DNA of 64,000 bases. Source: Saposhnikovia divaricata. Taxonomy: Eukaryota; Streptophyta; Magnoliopsida; Apiales; Apiaceae. Of this stretch, positions 12,150-23,512 are shown piece by piece. The translations under genes were made by a program, and so were the position numbers. The stretch covers positions 117,916,046 to 117,980,045 of the forward strand of contig CM071600.1 in the NCBI GenBank assembly GCA_036435485.1, written 5' to 3'. Under the pieces are notes generated by a model, which was not told the DNA's origin, searched no databases, and worked only from the letters and a program-made list of their open reading frames with translations. Within the stretch, counting starts at the first letter, position 1. The number at the start of each line of letters is the position of its first letter.

Positions 12150-13434
12150 TTCTTACTAAAATGTAAACATGTGATATATTTTGAATATATTTTTCAGTTT
12201 TTGAAAATAATTTTAACCTTGGTTTTACAAACTAAAATTTAAGCAGTGCAAAATTGCCAAATAATGTTAAAAGGAGGCTAACATAAAAATGAATTTATTT
12301 TATTTTTATACTTTATTAATTTTAAGTGCTTTAATTAGAGTATTCAAATATTGAAAGTAGCTAATAATATTTTGTATGATAATCTGGTCAAGAAAGAATG
12401 TTATCTTTATTTTTTGGAAAATTTTCAAAAATATTTATGTTTTTGATTTTTTTCTCAAAAATGCGATCAAAGTTGCATATATGATTACGAAACAGGTTGC
12501 AAACAGTTGCATTTTAGGTTGTAATAATTGCAGTTGAGTCTGTACCGTATTTTTGAAAAAAAATTATACAATTCGAATATTTTTTTAAAAAATACTTATT
12601 TTGAATTATTTTTTTAAAATGACGTATTTGTTTGATTTTTTCAAATTTTAGGTATAATGCTTAAAAAACATATTTTACTAATTTTTACATTGATCGATTT
12701 ATTAGCGAGCAAGGATTGCAGATTTATAGCAGCACTTGGGAATTTGTAGCTAGCCACTTAGGAGTTCTTTTGAAAATCTACTCTACTTTCATATAGTAGT
12801 ATAAGAATAAAACACACAGCATGTTTGAGATTTAAATTGAATAATTTAAAATGAAGAAGTATATATAAGTGATAAATATAATAATACTTATAAATTATAT
12901 GAGTATTTGGATAAATTTATTTATAAGTTAGTAAAGTATTATGTTAAATAAATAAACATATTTATTATTTAATAGAATAATCTCAAAATGTACATTTTTA
13001 ATTAAAAAGATATTTAAAAACATAATTAAATTTTAAATTATTAAATAAGCGAAGAAACTAAACAATAAAAGAATAAGTTGGAAAAAAAGTACTTCTTATG
13101 TTGACTTAGTCGACAAACACCACTCATTAATTATTATGGACTTATAAGCCATAAGCTACCTCATTTAAGAATAGGCAAACAGGTCCATAATACTACCAGA
13201 ATATAAGAATTTATTTAATTAGAATATTTTTTTAGTTTGACACAATATAACAATTTAATCGATCGATAAAGTCGTTGGATTTATTATGTGCAAAAGTAAA
13301 AATTCGTCAGTATTATTTGTATACAAATTATAAATTTTAACTGAAATATCATACTTACATATCTTATAACGATTAAATATTATTCGTATACAAATTATAG
13401 ATTTTAATCAAAAGATTTATATACTCACATTATA
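12150..13434. other. AT-rich non-coding sequence
   Basis: No ORF, RNA gene or clear element boundary is visible. Several long A/T runs; nothing further can be supported. Confidence 0.4.
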
Positions 13435-13700
13435 TCCTTATATATAATAAGCGTAAGGGGGATCTTATCCATAATTTTGGTTTGGTCACTGTACCGTCAA
13501 ATAATCTTAACCGTTAAATCTAATATTTTTAAAAATAGATGATCAAGATTATATCATATTAAAAAGGAAATTATAATCTAAAAAGGATATCACTGTACTA
13601 CCAAAATAATCTCAACCGTCAAATCTAATATTTTTAAAAATAGACGATCAAGATTATATCATATTAAAAAAGAAATTATAATCTAAAAAGGATATCATTA
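13435..13700 (+). repeat. 104-bp tandem duplication behind a Helitron-like 5' end
   Basis: Two nearly identical units (13487-13590 and 13591-13692) start CACTGTAC and include CCGT(T/C)AAATCTAATATTTTT and GATCAAGATTATATCATATT. Just upstream, TCCTTATATATAATAAGCG (about 13435) resembles the 5' terminus of plant Helitrons. I could not find a matching 3' hairpin/CTRR end, so the Helitron reading is tentative. Confidence 0.55.
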
Positions 13701-13799
13701 AAAAAGGTAGTATTGGAATTGATTTTTTTTAAAAAAATTATAATATGAAAAGGATTATAAATTAAAAGTATTTAGAATGTTAGTAAATTAGAGGAAAAC

Positions 13800-16700
13800 T
13801 GATAGGTCCCGTATATGGGTTAGATAAGCTAGAAAGGGGGGTTGAATAGCTTATCACTTTTTTAAAATTTAGAGCTTGGCTTTTTCAAAGTTTCTTCCCT
13901 CTTTTAAAATTCGTTACTTGTAAGCAAGTAAATCGAGTGCGGAAAAGTAAAGAAGGAAAGAAAAATAACACAGTCGATTTTATCCTGGTTCGCGATGCCC
14001 GCAACCCCTAATGGATTCGAACACCCCTACTCCAGTCCCCGAGCTCCTCCCCGGACTCGAGATTTCTTCCACTATAAAGAAACTCCTTTATAGTAGGTGG
14101 AGAAGCCTTTACAACTCCTAAACCACTATCTATTTATCTTGGAGCGATACACAAACGTATCCTCCTCACAACAAATAGCAAATATCCACTACAAGAATTA
14201 TCTTGGAGCGTAACTCCCCGTTACCTCCTCAGATACTTTGTAGTAACCCTTTACAAGACTATGTACTTCTACAACTTTACCGGTCTTGGATCTTAGGTCT
14301 TGGGTCTTCCCTTTTCTTCACGGTGCGAAGGTACTAACTCCCCGTTGGTACGCCTAAGACTTGGGTCCTAGAACAAGAGTCACCTCACTTCACTTCGCCT
14401 CACTGCAAAGATTAGAATACATGTCTAACAATAAACAATATATTAGATAGATATAAATCCGTGCAAACTAGTATGTTACGGTACTAGTCACGGGGACGCT
14501 ATTACGCGTTAAAATAATTTTTTCATTATTTGTTAAAGTCGAGCTCTTCATGACGCCAATCGGAATAGCTACGTACTTTAGTGGTGTGTGCAAGTGGTGA
14601 TTAATTTATACAAGTATATGTTCAACTCGCAAGTGCGAGGACTAAAAATAAAAACTCAACTCGCAAGAGCGAGGACCAATTATACTACACACACAAACAA
14701 TTAAACACAACTCACACGTGCGAAAAAGTAACTCGCTTATCTATAGGATAAAACGAGGGCCGCTTATTATGCGTTAAAATATTACACACTCACACAAGAA
14801 AGAATATAAACAACACAAGCAAGCAAGCAAGCAAGAAGATGTACAAATATATACACAAAATATTCGGCCAAATATTTTTAACCAAAAGGGCCGAATAAAA
14901 TAAATTTGTTTTAAAAACAAATTCAAGTGGTCTTGCTCTTTCTAAGACCCTTCAAGTATTTTTGAGCTCAAGTTAAAGGTTTGGACTTGGTTGAGCAAAG
15001 ACAAGGAGGCTAATACTTTTGGTTACTAAAAGAATCAAGTTTATACCAGTTAAGGTAAAACAAGACTATAACTTTGTAAACCAAACCAAAAGATAGCAAA
15101 GTGGCCTTTTACACCCAAAATGGGTTTATCAAAGGACTTGGGGGAAGCTTAGGATAATCTTTTAAATGCTTCCAAGAACTTACAAGTTGCTAAAATATAC
15201 ACTAAACGAATCAACTTTAAGAACAAGTGTATAAAAGAGCAAAATGCAAGATTAAGTGAATACAAGTTAATATATGCAAAAATCAACCAAGCAAGCACAA
15301 TATATCAACTATATATTCGGCTATATATATAAATATATATAACAATATGAACCAACTTATAACCCTTGAGATCTAGAGAGAAAACAAGAGAAAAAGCTAG
15401 TAAAGAAGCTTAAAACACACAAAACACTTGCCGGAAAAGTCACCGGAATTTGGCCGGAATTTGAGGTTCAAGGGAGACTTTTCTTGGGCTCAAAAGGTCA
15501 TTTACAACCTACCTAAACAAGGCTTAGAAGGTGGGAAAATGAGGGTGACCAAAGGTGTGTGAAGGAGAGCAAGTTTGGATGAAGAAAACAAGCCAAAATG
15601 ATGAAATATCAAGGTGTAAAAATGGCTAAACCCAAAGCTACGTTTTTGTTCAAAGTGCAGTAGGGAGAGTGTTTAGGAAGTGTTTACTTCAGCATATAAT
15701 TGGCTCTCTAAGCTTAGAAAAAGAATGAGGGGTGAAGGGCTTTTTATATCTAAAAAATAAGCATTTTAGCATTATTTTAAGTGGTTTATGGCACATGTTG
15801 TAAAGGTATGTGGGAGGAATATTCCTAGAGCTCTACCAGCTGTATAACAATTCAAATATGCCTAGGAAAGAGTGCCCACACGTTTTTACCATTTATAGAA
15901 TGCATAAAAATCGATTAAAATGCAAAACGCGCGTACCGACGAGACGAAATGGGTTTAATCATGATAAATCGAAAATCATTGAAAAATTATGAAATTTGGG
16001 AATCTCCTAGAAATATGCCCAGAAGATTATGGTCAAAATTTCACCTTGAAATTAGTTGACCTTCTATGACTTTTAAGCGACCAATAAATCAATTACGTAT
16101 CGATTTAAGGGGTCCCACAAAAAATTCATCCCAAAATTACGAAACTTATTCTAAAATGTCCTATGGAGCAACTAAGGACATATCCAAAGTTTCAAGTCAA
16201 AAAGATATACGGAAGTATGTTTACGAATTCTTCGAATGTTAAAACGGCCTTTTGGAGCAACCGAAAAATTCATTTGTCTTTATCGACAACTTAGACAAAA
16301 GTTTTGACTTGAAAAATATTCAAACATAATATTCCTTATGAAATAATGACTATGAGGTCTAAGGAGTATTTAAGTTTGAATTAAAAGGATTTTATCCGGA
16401 TAAATAAAGAATTTCGGGTATTTTGGAATACAATCTGTTTTTTGTCTTTTGGCATGGTTTTTGGCAAGGCAAATTGATTATAAATATTGAACAAATATAT
16501 CAAGAGTATTTAGAGTAAAACACTTAAGAATAACATGCTTTTAAATAATTTGAGCAATTTTGGTACGTAAAAACAATGTTTGAAAATTCTCGATATACGT
16601 GCCTTTAGCCGATGCCTAAATCTTTTGACATAAATAACCTAGAATATAAAATACCATCAACTTGATATTTTTATCCTAAGACAATGTCTAAAATGTGTCG

Positions 16701-17475
16701 GAAAACATCTTTGGGATGGGTTTGACCATTTTGACTTGATACCGGAAAATATCGTCTCCGGGGGAGGATTCTAAGTGGAATCCTAAATCTAAGTTAATTT
16801 CACTTTTATTTTGACAAATTCCAAAACCTAAAGGAGTGAAAGCTATGACTCTGTCAATCTTCCCCTTTTTGGTATTTGTCAAAACTAATAGTGAAAATTA
16901 AATATGTGTGTGCGAACTACTACCCCTAAGTGTATGCATGGTACAAAATAAAAATTTGGGGTTACTTCCCCTAAATATATGCACACCATCATACACAAGC
17001 ATATAAGCACACAATCATCATTTAAGCACATAAGAGTTTTGAGTTAGAATTTTACCCCATGTGATAAGTGTCGGTACTTATCACAAAATTCCGTCTTCTC
17101 TTTTCTAACAAAAACAAAGTTAGCACAAACACATAGTAATTTTCATTTTATATTCCCGTAGAATATTCTCTTCCCCTTTTTGACATAATGCCAAAAAGTG
17201 AAATTGATATTGAGGGAGGGAACAAGGGAAGAGGATTTAGGTGATAAAATCATAATTATTACAAGAATTTCCACCAACTCCTTATTTCACCGAACTAGTC
17301 GATCTTCCCAAATCTTCACATGTGGGACTGGTTTTAAATAAATTACATATTTTGAAGACCTAGTCTAGAAATACATAATTAATCTCCCATTTTTACAAGA
17401 TAATTAAGAAATACAACTTGTTGAGTTCATCTCGTAAAACGGTGTATCCATCATTCCGTATTGATAGGTCCCGTA
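13800..17475. other. non-coding TE-like segment bounded by a 14-bp direct repeat
   Basis: TGATAGGTCCCGTA occurs at 13800-13813 and again at 17462-17475 in the same orientation; similarity stops after the 14 bases. Between them lie a GGGGGGTTGAATAGCTTATC segment, a CCTGGTTCGCGATGCCCGC block with CTCCAGTCCCCGAGC, and repeated ACTCGCAAG(A/T)GCGAG units (about 14627-14672). Near 17170 is a CCCCTTTTTGACATAATGCC motif; read on the minus strand it gives a polypurine stretch after a GGCATTATGTCAAAAAG context, as found before the 3' LTR of Sirevirus-type copia elements. No coding region. It may be a long LTR or a large non-autonomous retrotransposon remnant; I cannot fix its ends. Confidence 0.4.
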
Positions 17476-19300
17476 AAATACTTCCATTTGTGAGTGTGGA
17501 CCTTGGAATGGATATATTTGATCTTTAAAAGATCAAAATTTTCTGCAGATAATATTCATATTATTAAAAAGATTTTTTAAATATACTTGTAACAATTGAA
17601 TTTAAAAGAGTTTGAACAAGATTTCGAAATTATGAGATATGAGTTTTGAATTTTTGAGCCAAAATTCGAATCTTGAGCAATATTCAAAAACTCCTTATGC
17701 CTTATTCCATATATTTCTGCAAAATTTTACTCAAAATCGTTAGAAAATGTAATCGTGATATTCAGAATTAAATCCCAGTTAACAGCATGAATCATGGTCT
17801 AGATAACATCAAATTAAAAGTTGCAACTCAAATTCCTATTTGGATAACTAAACATTTTAAGAATCTAAGAGCATGCAGATTAAAAAAAACCGAATGTATA
17901 GTTTTACAAACTGTACAAAAATCCTCAACCTCGAATGTATAGTTTTACAACCATACAAAAACCTGCATCACATGTTAAAGTAGTTCTACTAGAGAGAACA
18001 CTACAAAGTTGAATTCGAATTGCATAGTGTAAAGAAAAAACTAAGTCATCTAACTGCAAATTTGTCCAAGCTAGTTGAGAGAAGTAGAGATCTTTCTTTG
18101 TCCTACAAATAGAAATCCAAGTTAGAGGCAAGATTTTTAAAACATCAAAGGAATCATTACATGTGACTTAAACATGCAGTTTGTGTAGGGAAGGACTGAG
18201 CTCAGGATTCACATCATTGCTCTCTACAAGGCAAACTGTTAGAACTCCATATACAGATAGAATAGATTATAAAGTGCATAGAGTTAGAAAGTGCAAACAG
18301 TGCTTCAATGCAGTGGAGAACCAAATCAGACAAGGCTCAAATCCAAGGCAAAATCCAAGCACCAAAACTGCAAACACCACTAATGACACAAAAGGCTAAG
18401 GTCAAGTGCAGATTTGATCTTATCAAAAGATAAGTGAATTATAGTGGTCATATATGCTAAAGGACTTCATTTAAGAAGTTTTAGCAAATATCTGGCTATC
18501 AGCTGAGTGATATACGATAATATCATGGCTTAATCATGTCAGTGAAGTTTTGTTTATCAACATCATTTAGCCACCCCTGTTTCAAGAGGGGACCTGCAAA
18601 ACAGATAACCAAAAAGAAACAGTTAGTATTGATCATGAAGATATTAAAGTGGCTATCAGTCTAATAGATTAATCAGAGAGAAGTCATAGTGATTGTGGTG
18701 AATTTTGACATCACTTAGCCACCCCATGAGGGGGAGTACCTGCAAAACAAATAAAGAAAAGACATCTTAGTAGGGTTTCTTTTGCAAGTATCTAAAGCCA
18801 TCAACAGTCTCATCTTGCTCAAACTATTGAGTCATGAGACTGGCATCATTTGGCATCTCACCCCATTCCTTAGGATATCACAAATTAAGCCAAAGAGATG
18901 TAAACCATCTCAAACAGTCTGCAAGGGTTAGACAAAGTACAAAAATGCATGTAGTCTAAATGTGACTAGTTCATCCTGGGTTCAGATCAAGGATTCTCTA
19001 AAGGAATCCAGGCAGTCCATGGAATCAGCAGTATAGTGAGGTCCAAGTGTTCTAAGTATGAAATGATATAGATCTAAATAGATAGTACTTAAGCAAAATG
19101 AAGTCAGATTAAAATAGAAGTACTACATTCATCATTCAACAACCAAGGTACAAAAGTCCAAGCATCACAACTGCAACCATTTTGGTAATGGCACCCATAA
19201 CAACACAAAGAAGACTACATAGATAATGAGCTTGATAAGATAGGCACTTAACAGGTAGTGCTAATATAACAAAAGCTATCAAGCATACAACACACATAAA
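17476..19300. other. non-coding sequence with a short duplicated segment
   Basis: No gene is supported. A segment of about 50 bp occurs twice (18563-18612 and 18709-18758) with TTAGCCACCCC...GGGG...ACCTGCAAAACA. On the minus strand each copy reads TGTTTTGCAG followed by GT, which resembles a splice acceptor. They lie downstream (minus-strand sense) of the broken ORF at 19301-20699 and might be 3' exon remnants of the same unit; this is only an inference. Confidence 0.35.
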
Positions 19301-20699
19301 CTAGTCAATAGTTTCCATAGTATCTGATTTCATAACATCATCAAACATGGCATCACAAGACATAATAGGGTTTCCAGCAGTATCTCCTTTTCCAACATCA
19401 CACTCTTTTGCATCAACTTCCACAATTTCAGTATCAATGGGCTCAATGACAACAGTAGGAGGCTTTTTAGTAGGAGTGTTCATGTTGATTTGGAACTGAA
19501 CCAACTGAGACAGGTTATTTTCCACAACAGACACCCTTTGCATAACAGAGCTCAACACTGACATCACTATGTCCACTTTCCCAAGTAACTGGGTGAACCT
19601 TCCATTCAAAGCAATGAACTCATTTCGAAGTCTTTGAACTTGGTCTCAAGTTCTTCACATTGAGCAGAGAGTTTCACAAAAGCAGTGAAAGAAGCAAGCA
19701 ATTGAGCAGAGTTATCAGAAGAAGAGACAGGTGGATTCATAGGAGGATTCATAGCAGCATTCACATTAGGCACAACAACAATGTTTTCAACAGGTAAAGC
19801 AACAGGAACAGCAGCAGGCATATCAACATTCACATTCATAGGCACATCATCATTCACAGGAGCAAAAGGTAAAGTGATTCTAGTAGACCTATTTGAGACA
19901 GTATTGGACACATGGAAGAAGGGAGGCATGTTGGTGTCAAACTTAAAGTGTTCAAAGACCTGAGTTAGCAATAAACCATAAGGCATATACCCACTTTTTG
20001 TTGCAGAAATCATTTTTGAAATGATCATGTAAGCAAGACTGAAGTCCACCTTTTGACTCACAATCTTGTACATGAGTTTTAGTTCAACAAAAGACATAAG
20101 TTTTCCAGAATTTTGAGAAGGAAAATAGTTTGCTCGAATGATTTGAGCTAAAGTTTGATACATTGGGGTAAAATGCTCATAGTTAATGCCATTTGCAGAT
20201 TCAAACACATAAGCAGGAACATAATAACCACAAAACACAAGTAAAGCCTTTTCTCCTCAGAGTTGAAGACAAAAGTCTTAGAAATGTCTATAGGTCTCAT
20301 AGCCATAGCAGAAGAGTGAATCTTGAGTGCCCTGCCTAACACAATGTGATCAACAAGAATAGGACTCCCATTGACTACAGAGGTTATGTAGAGAACTCCA
20401 TTCACCCCACTCCCAACTCCCATATTACAATAAAACTCAGCAACAAAGTTTGGTAAGACTCTTCTAGTAGGGAAAGACAGGAGTGTATCCCACTTAGCAT
20501 GTTGAAATTTATCAAGCAAGTCAGACTCTCTAGACAACTGAATCAAACAACCAGGTAACATTTTTGACTTAGCAAACCTATTCCGTGCAGAGGTGGAGAT
20601 AAACATGGGTGGAGAGTGTTTGAGCTTCTTTTTCTTGTTTTTAGTGCTATCAGAAGTGCTAAACAGGTTAAGTGTAGTGTCAACTGGTGTAGAAGACAT
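19301..20699 (-). pseudogene. broken plant-transposon-associated protein (Transposase_32-like layout)
   Basis: Three overlapping minus-strand frames together span about 465 codons from the ATG at 20699 to a stop at 19301. Frame changes fall near 20240 and near 19615; each looks like a single-base indel, since no GT-AG intron fits. The N-terminus is Ser/Thr-rich with a KNKKKKLKH basic patch. Next comes a region around RVLPNFVAEFYCNMG and LVDHIVLGRALKI, whose order and spacing recall the 'putative plant transposon protein' domain common in plant repeats. A Pro/Val/Asn-rich linker and a heptad-like, probably coiled-coil stretch (around CEELETKFKDFE and LSQLVQFQINM) follow. The tail is acidic. 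It resembles in general plan, not in clear sequence, the extra ORF downstream of pol in the copia elements at 34040-51374. Function unknown; sequencing error at the two shifts cannot be excluded. Confidence 0.5.
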
Positions 20700-20765
20700 G
20701 GTGTATGAAAGCAAGTACTTATAGCAAGAAAAACAAGAGGGGAAATAATTACATGGAGCATGCAA

Positions 20766-22532
20766 AAATATAGCAGAGAAACATACTCTTAAATAGCCAT
20801 AAACACACAGATTTTCAAGTACATGAACAGTAATGAACAGTAGACCACAGTACTAAACAGTACACAGGTACACTGAAAAAGGACAAAGCACAGTATAGAC
20901 ACAGTGTACAAAACTGAGCAAAAGTACTAAAGCAAGTCAGGGTACATGCCAAAAGCTGCAATTTGGATTTATCTAACAAGGTCAGCCACCAAACCACAAC
21001 AGATAGTACACACATGCCACATTCCATACCTCAAAATAGTAACCACATTTAATGCAAAGTAAGAGAGCTGAGCAACTAAGGCAAGATATTTGTTCAAACA
21101 ATTATAGTTTAAACAAAGAAGGTCATATCAAGCTGCTAAAAACATATAAGCAATGTACAATAAATCTTTCCAAAGATATGATCAATATACAGATCAGGAT
21201 TTATACATGTAAAGATATATGAATCATCATTACAAAATGTATAAGGCCAACTAGAAGCAAACCGAGAATGACTAGACATACATGTAATTCCCATATATAC
21301 ATATAGCAAGAGTGAATTAAACACTGAACTAGTAGTTGAATCACTGAATCAGGTACAAGATAATCATGACACTGCAAGTAATACCATGCTCATGCAGATT
21401 GCTCAAGCAAATCCACACAAATAAGCAAGTAACCATACTCAAATAAACCATGACTGGACAAGAAACAATTTAAGTAAGCTACTCGGGCGCACAGATAAGA
21501 CAAGCATACAAGCTATATTCTACTCAATAGAATACAATGCACAAAGAGAGTTCCACATCTCTCAACCACAAACCATAAGTGACAGATATACCATGTAACT
21601 CCACACTCAAACCAATGACACTCAATATTCATTTTAAGATTTAATCATGCAAGTAGAGATACACACAGCAGGGCAATGTTCTAAGCACATTATGCAAGTA
21701 TGACTAAGTGGAATATCAAGCCAATACATTAATCAAGCATACATCCACCGAATGATAAATAAAATGTAATAATATCATTATTCATACTTAGCACAGAATC
21801 AACATTTAACCAAGTTCATCATCTTATACATACTACTCATATCAAGCTTGGTATTTAGACTTAAACAATCATGTAACTGCATTCATAGTCTCAAATACAT
21901 AACTAATGGTCACATAATTCAATTAAGTAGTAAGGTACAAAGGTTAAGAAAGAAAGCACCTTGACTGTGGTGGTAATACACACAGTTTAATATCCAAACA
22001 TGCATACAATGTACAAACAGTAAAGCATACGTAATAACCCAAGTAAACAACCGAGTTCAACCGCCTAACTCACTGAGTTCCGGTGAGTCGCCACCGAGTT
22101 AAGTAAGAAAACAGTTAGTATTAATAGATAATCACTTACTCTGCCTGTAAAACACAGAAATTAGATCAAATAGTTCATAAAATTAGCGAATTGAATCAAA
22201 AATCACAATTAGAGTTTAGAGAATTTGATCTCCAACCAAGGGGCTTTTGATATATGATGATTAAGACATCATAATCAATAAGAATCTGATGAAAATCGAT
22301 GAATTCATCTTGAATTGAAAGAGGCGATTCTAGGGTTTTGAGAATCGCCAATCTGGGACTAGAATGAGTGAAATAAGAAACAAGATAGACGTAATCGAGG
22401 CTGGTGAACACGAATATGGTCTCATATTTAGTAAAAGAACAAAGATGAGGCCGGAGGCCGGTTGAGAGGCGAGAGAGAAAAAGAGGCGTGAGAGAGATTG
22501 ATATAGTAGGGTTAGGAATTAGGGGAATGAAA
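20766..22532. other. non-coding sequence; possible minus-strand 5' leader near 22200-22500
   Basis: No ORF is convincing. Read on the minus strand, 22440-22520 is CT-rich (TCTCTCTCACGCCTC and similar) behind a TATA-like ACTATATCAAT. Further along come CAAAACCCTAGAATCGCC near 22330 and TGTGTTTTACAG (about 22145), a good splice-acceptor shape. This looks like the start of a plant transcription unit heading towards the broken ORF at 20699. Element A is inserted right beside it. Without transcripts this remains an inference. Confidence 0.3.
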
Positions 22533-22612
22533 ATATATGTTAAATATAATTGATATGGTTAATATCAGTGTTTAAGTTTTGCAGGGAAAAACAGAGTTTA
22601 AATAGGAAGCAT

Positions 22613-22705
22613 TCAGAGTTTAGTTAAACTCTGACGGTTAGAAGCTGAACAGAGTTTGTTATACGCTGACAGTTGGAAGCTCGACAGAGTTTGTTAAACT
22701 CTGTC
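22613..22705 (+). promoter_or_regulatory. paired palindromic boxes in the U3 of element A
   Basis: Two inverted repeats built on the octamer CAGAGTTT/AAACTCTG. Box 1 (22613-22634) has arms TCAGAGTTTA and TAAACTCTGA around GT. Box 2 (22683-22705) has arms GACAGAGTTT and AAACTCTGTC around GTT. The same pair occurs in the LTRs of element B although those LTRs are otherwise clearly diverged. Repeated palindromic motifs in the LTR are a known trait of Sireviruses. A protein-binding or RNA-structure role is inferred, not shown. Confidence 0.6.
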
Positions 22706-22899
22706 TGGAGGAAGCGTCTACTTGTCAACAGTGTTTGAAGAATTATTGAAGATAATTATGGAAGCAATATCTTTGAAGATTGGATAGCTGTCAAAGAGAT
22801 TGAGTTGAATAAGGAGACGAGTAGCAATCGTAATTGATATCAATTGTATAGCTAATTTATAGGAGTATCAATTATCGATTGTATAGCAGCTGTATATTT

Positions 22900-22907
22900 T
22901 ATAAATA
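22900..22907 (+). promoter_or_regulatory. TATA box of element A 5' LTR
   Basis: TATAAATA, followed by CAGTTAGGTTAACCCTAG; the same box in the same context is present in both LTRs of element B (34371-34378). Its place about two thirds into the LTR fits a U3/R border shortly downstream. Confidence 0.6.
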
Positions 22908-23097
22908 CAGTTAGGTTAACCCTAGAAGGGTATCGATCGTGTAATACAATATCTTTCATTGTAACCTAAGCAGCTCTCTGTGATAATTTACATCACTGAG
23001 AGAGATGTTAATTCAAACAGTTTTTAAAGTTTTTTAAAGAACTTATTGTTATTCTCTCATACTTAGTTGATTATAAGTGTGTATTCGGCCTAACAAT

Positions 23098-23109
23098 TTG
23101 TATCAGAGC
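23098..23109 (+). promoter_or_regulatory. primer binding site of element A (tRNA-iMet type)
   Basis: TTGTATCAGAGC lies three bases after the LTR. The usual copia site complementary to the 3' end of initiator Met tRNA is TGGTATCAGAGC, which element B has intact at 34561-34572. Element A therefore carries one substitution, probably a post-insertion mutation. Confidence 0.8.
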
Positions 23110-23417
23110 TTGATCTGTTAATTTAATACAGTTTAAGATCCACACACACACACAACTATAATCAATGGCAGAAATTCCTCCTCCTACATGTAATAACCCG
23201 AATTTTGGGTAGAATTAAAACTTTTCTTATTGTGGTTAAAGAGCACTAATGAATGGTGGTTTCAAAGAACAATGATTGTAATGAATGGATATTGCTTTGG
23301 ACAATGATCCTGATGCATTGGTATATTGTCAAAATAGAGTAATTCGATGGTTGAGGACCTAGATAAGAATAATCTACCATCCAGGAAGGAGCTAATGGAT
23401 CCTTGAAGGGAAATGAG

Positions 23418-23512
23418 TACGTGCATAGTGTTTCCCATACGTGCATAGTGTTTTCCATACGTGCATAGTATTTCCCGTACGTGCATAGTGTTTCCTGTAC
23501 GTGCATAGTAAT
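23418..23512. repeat. 20-bp tandem repeat, nearly five units
   Basis: TACGTGCATAGTGTTTCCCA-type units start at 23418, 23438, 23458, 23478 and 23498 with minor differences. It sits inside the solo LTR and creates repetitive open frames on the minus strand that are not genes. Confidence 0.9.

Larger units (their letters stand above)
22538..23095 (+). repeat. element A 5' LTR
   Basis: 558 bp, begins TGTTAAATATAATTG and ends GGCCTAACA; same length as the 3' LTR and differing from it at about nine sites. It holds two palindromic boxes (see 22613-22705), a TATAAATA box at 22900-22907 and, further on, the presumed R/U5 segments. It drives or drove transcription of element A to the right. Confidence 0.93.

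Noticed and set aside
18181..18399. 72-codon plus-strand frame
   Set aside because: No ATG of its own at the start, no motif, and it lies in sequence without other gene signs.
23418..23512. Regularly spaced short repeats resembling a CRISPR array
   Set aside because: The units abut head to tail without spacers, in a plant LTR.
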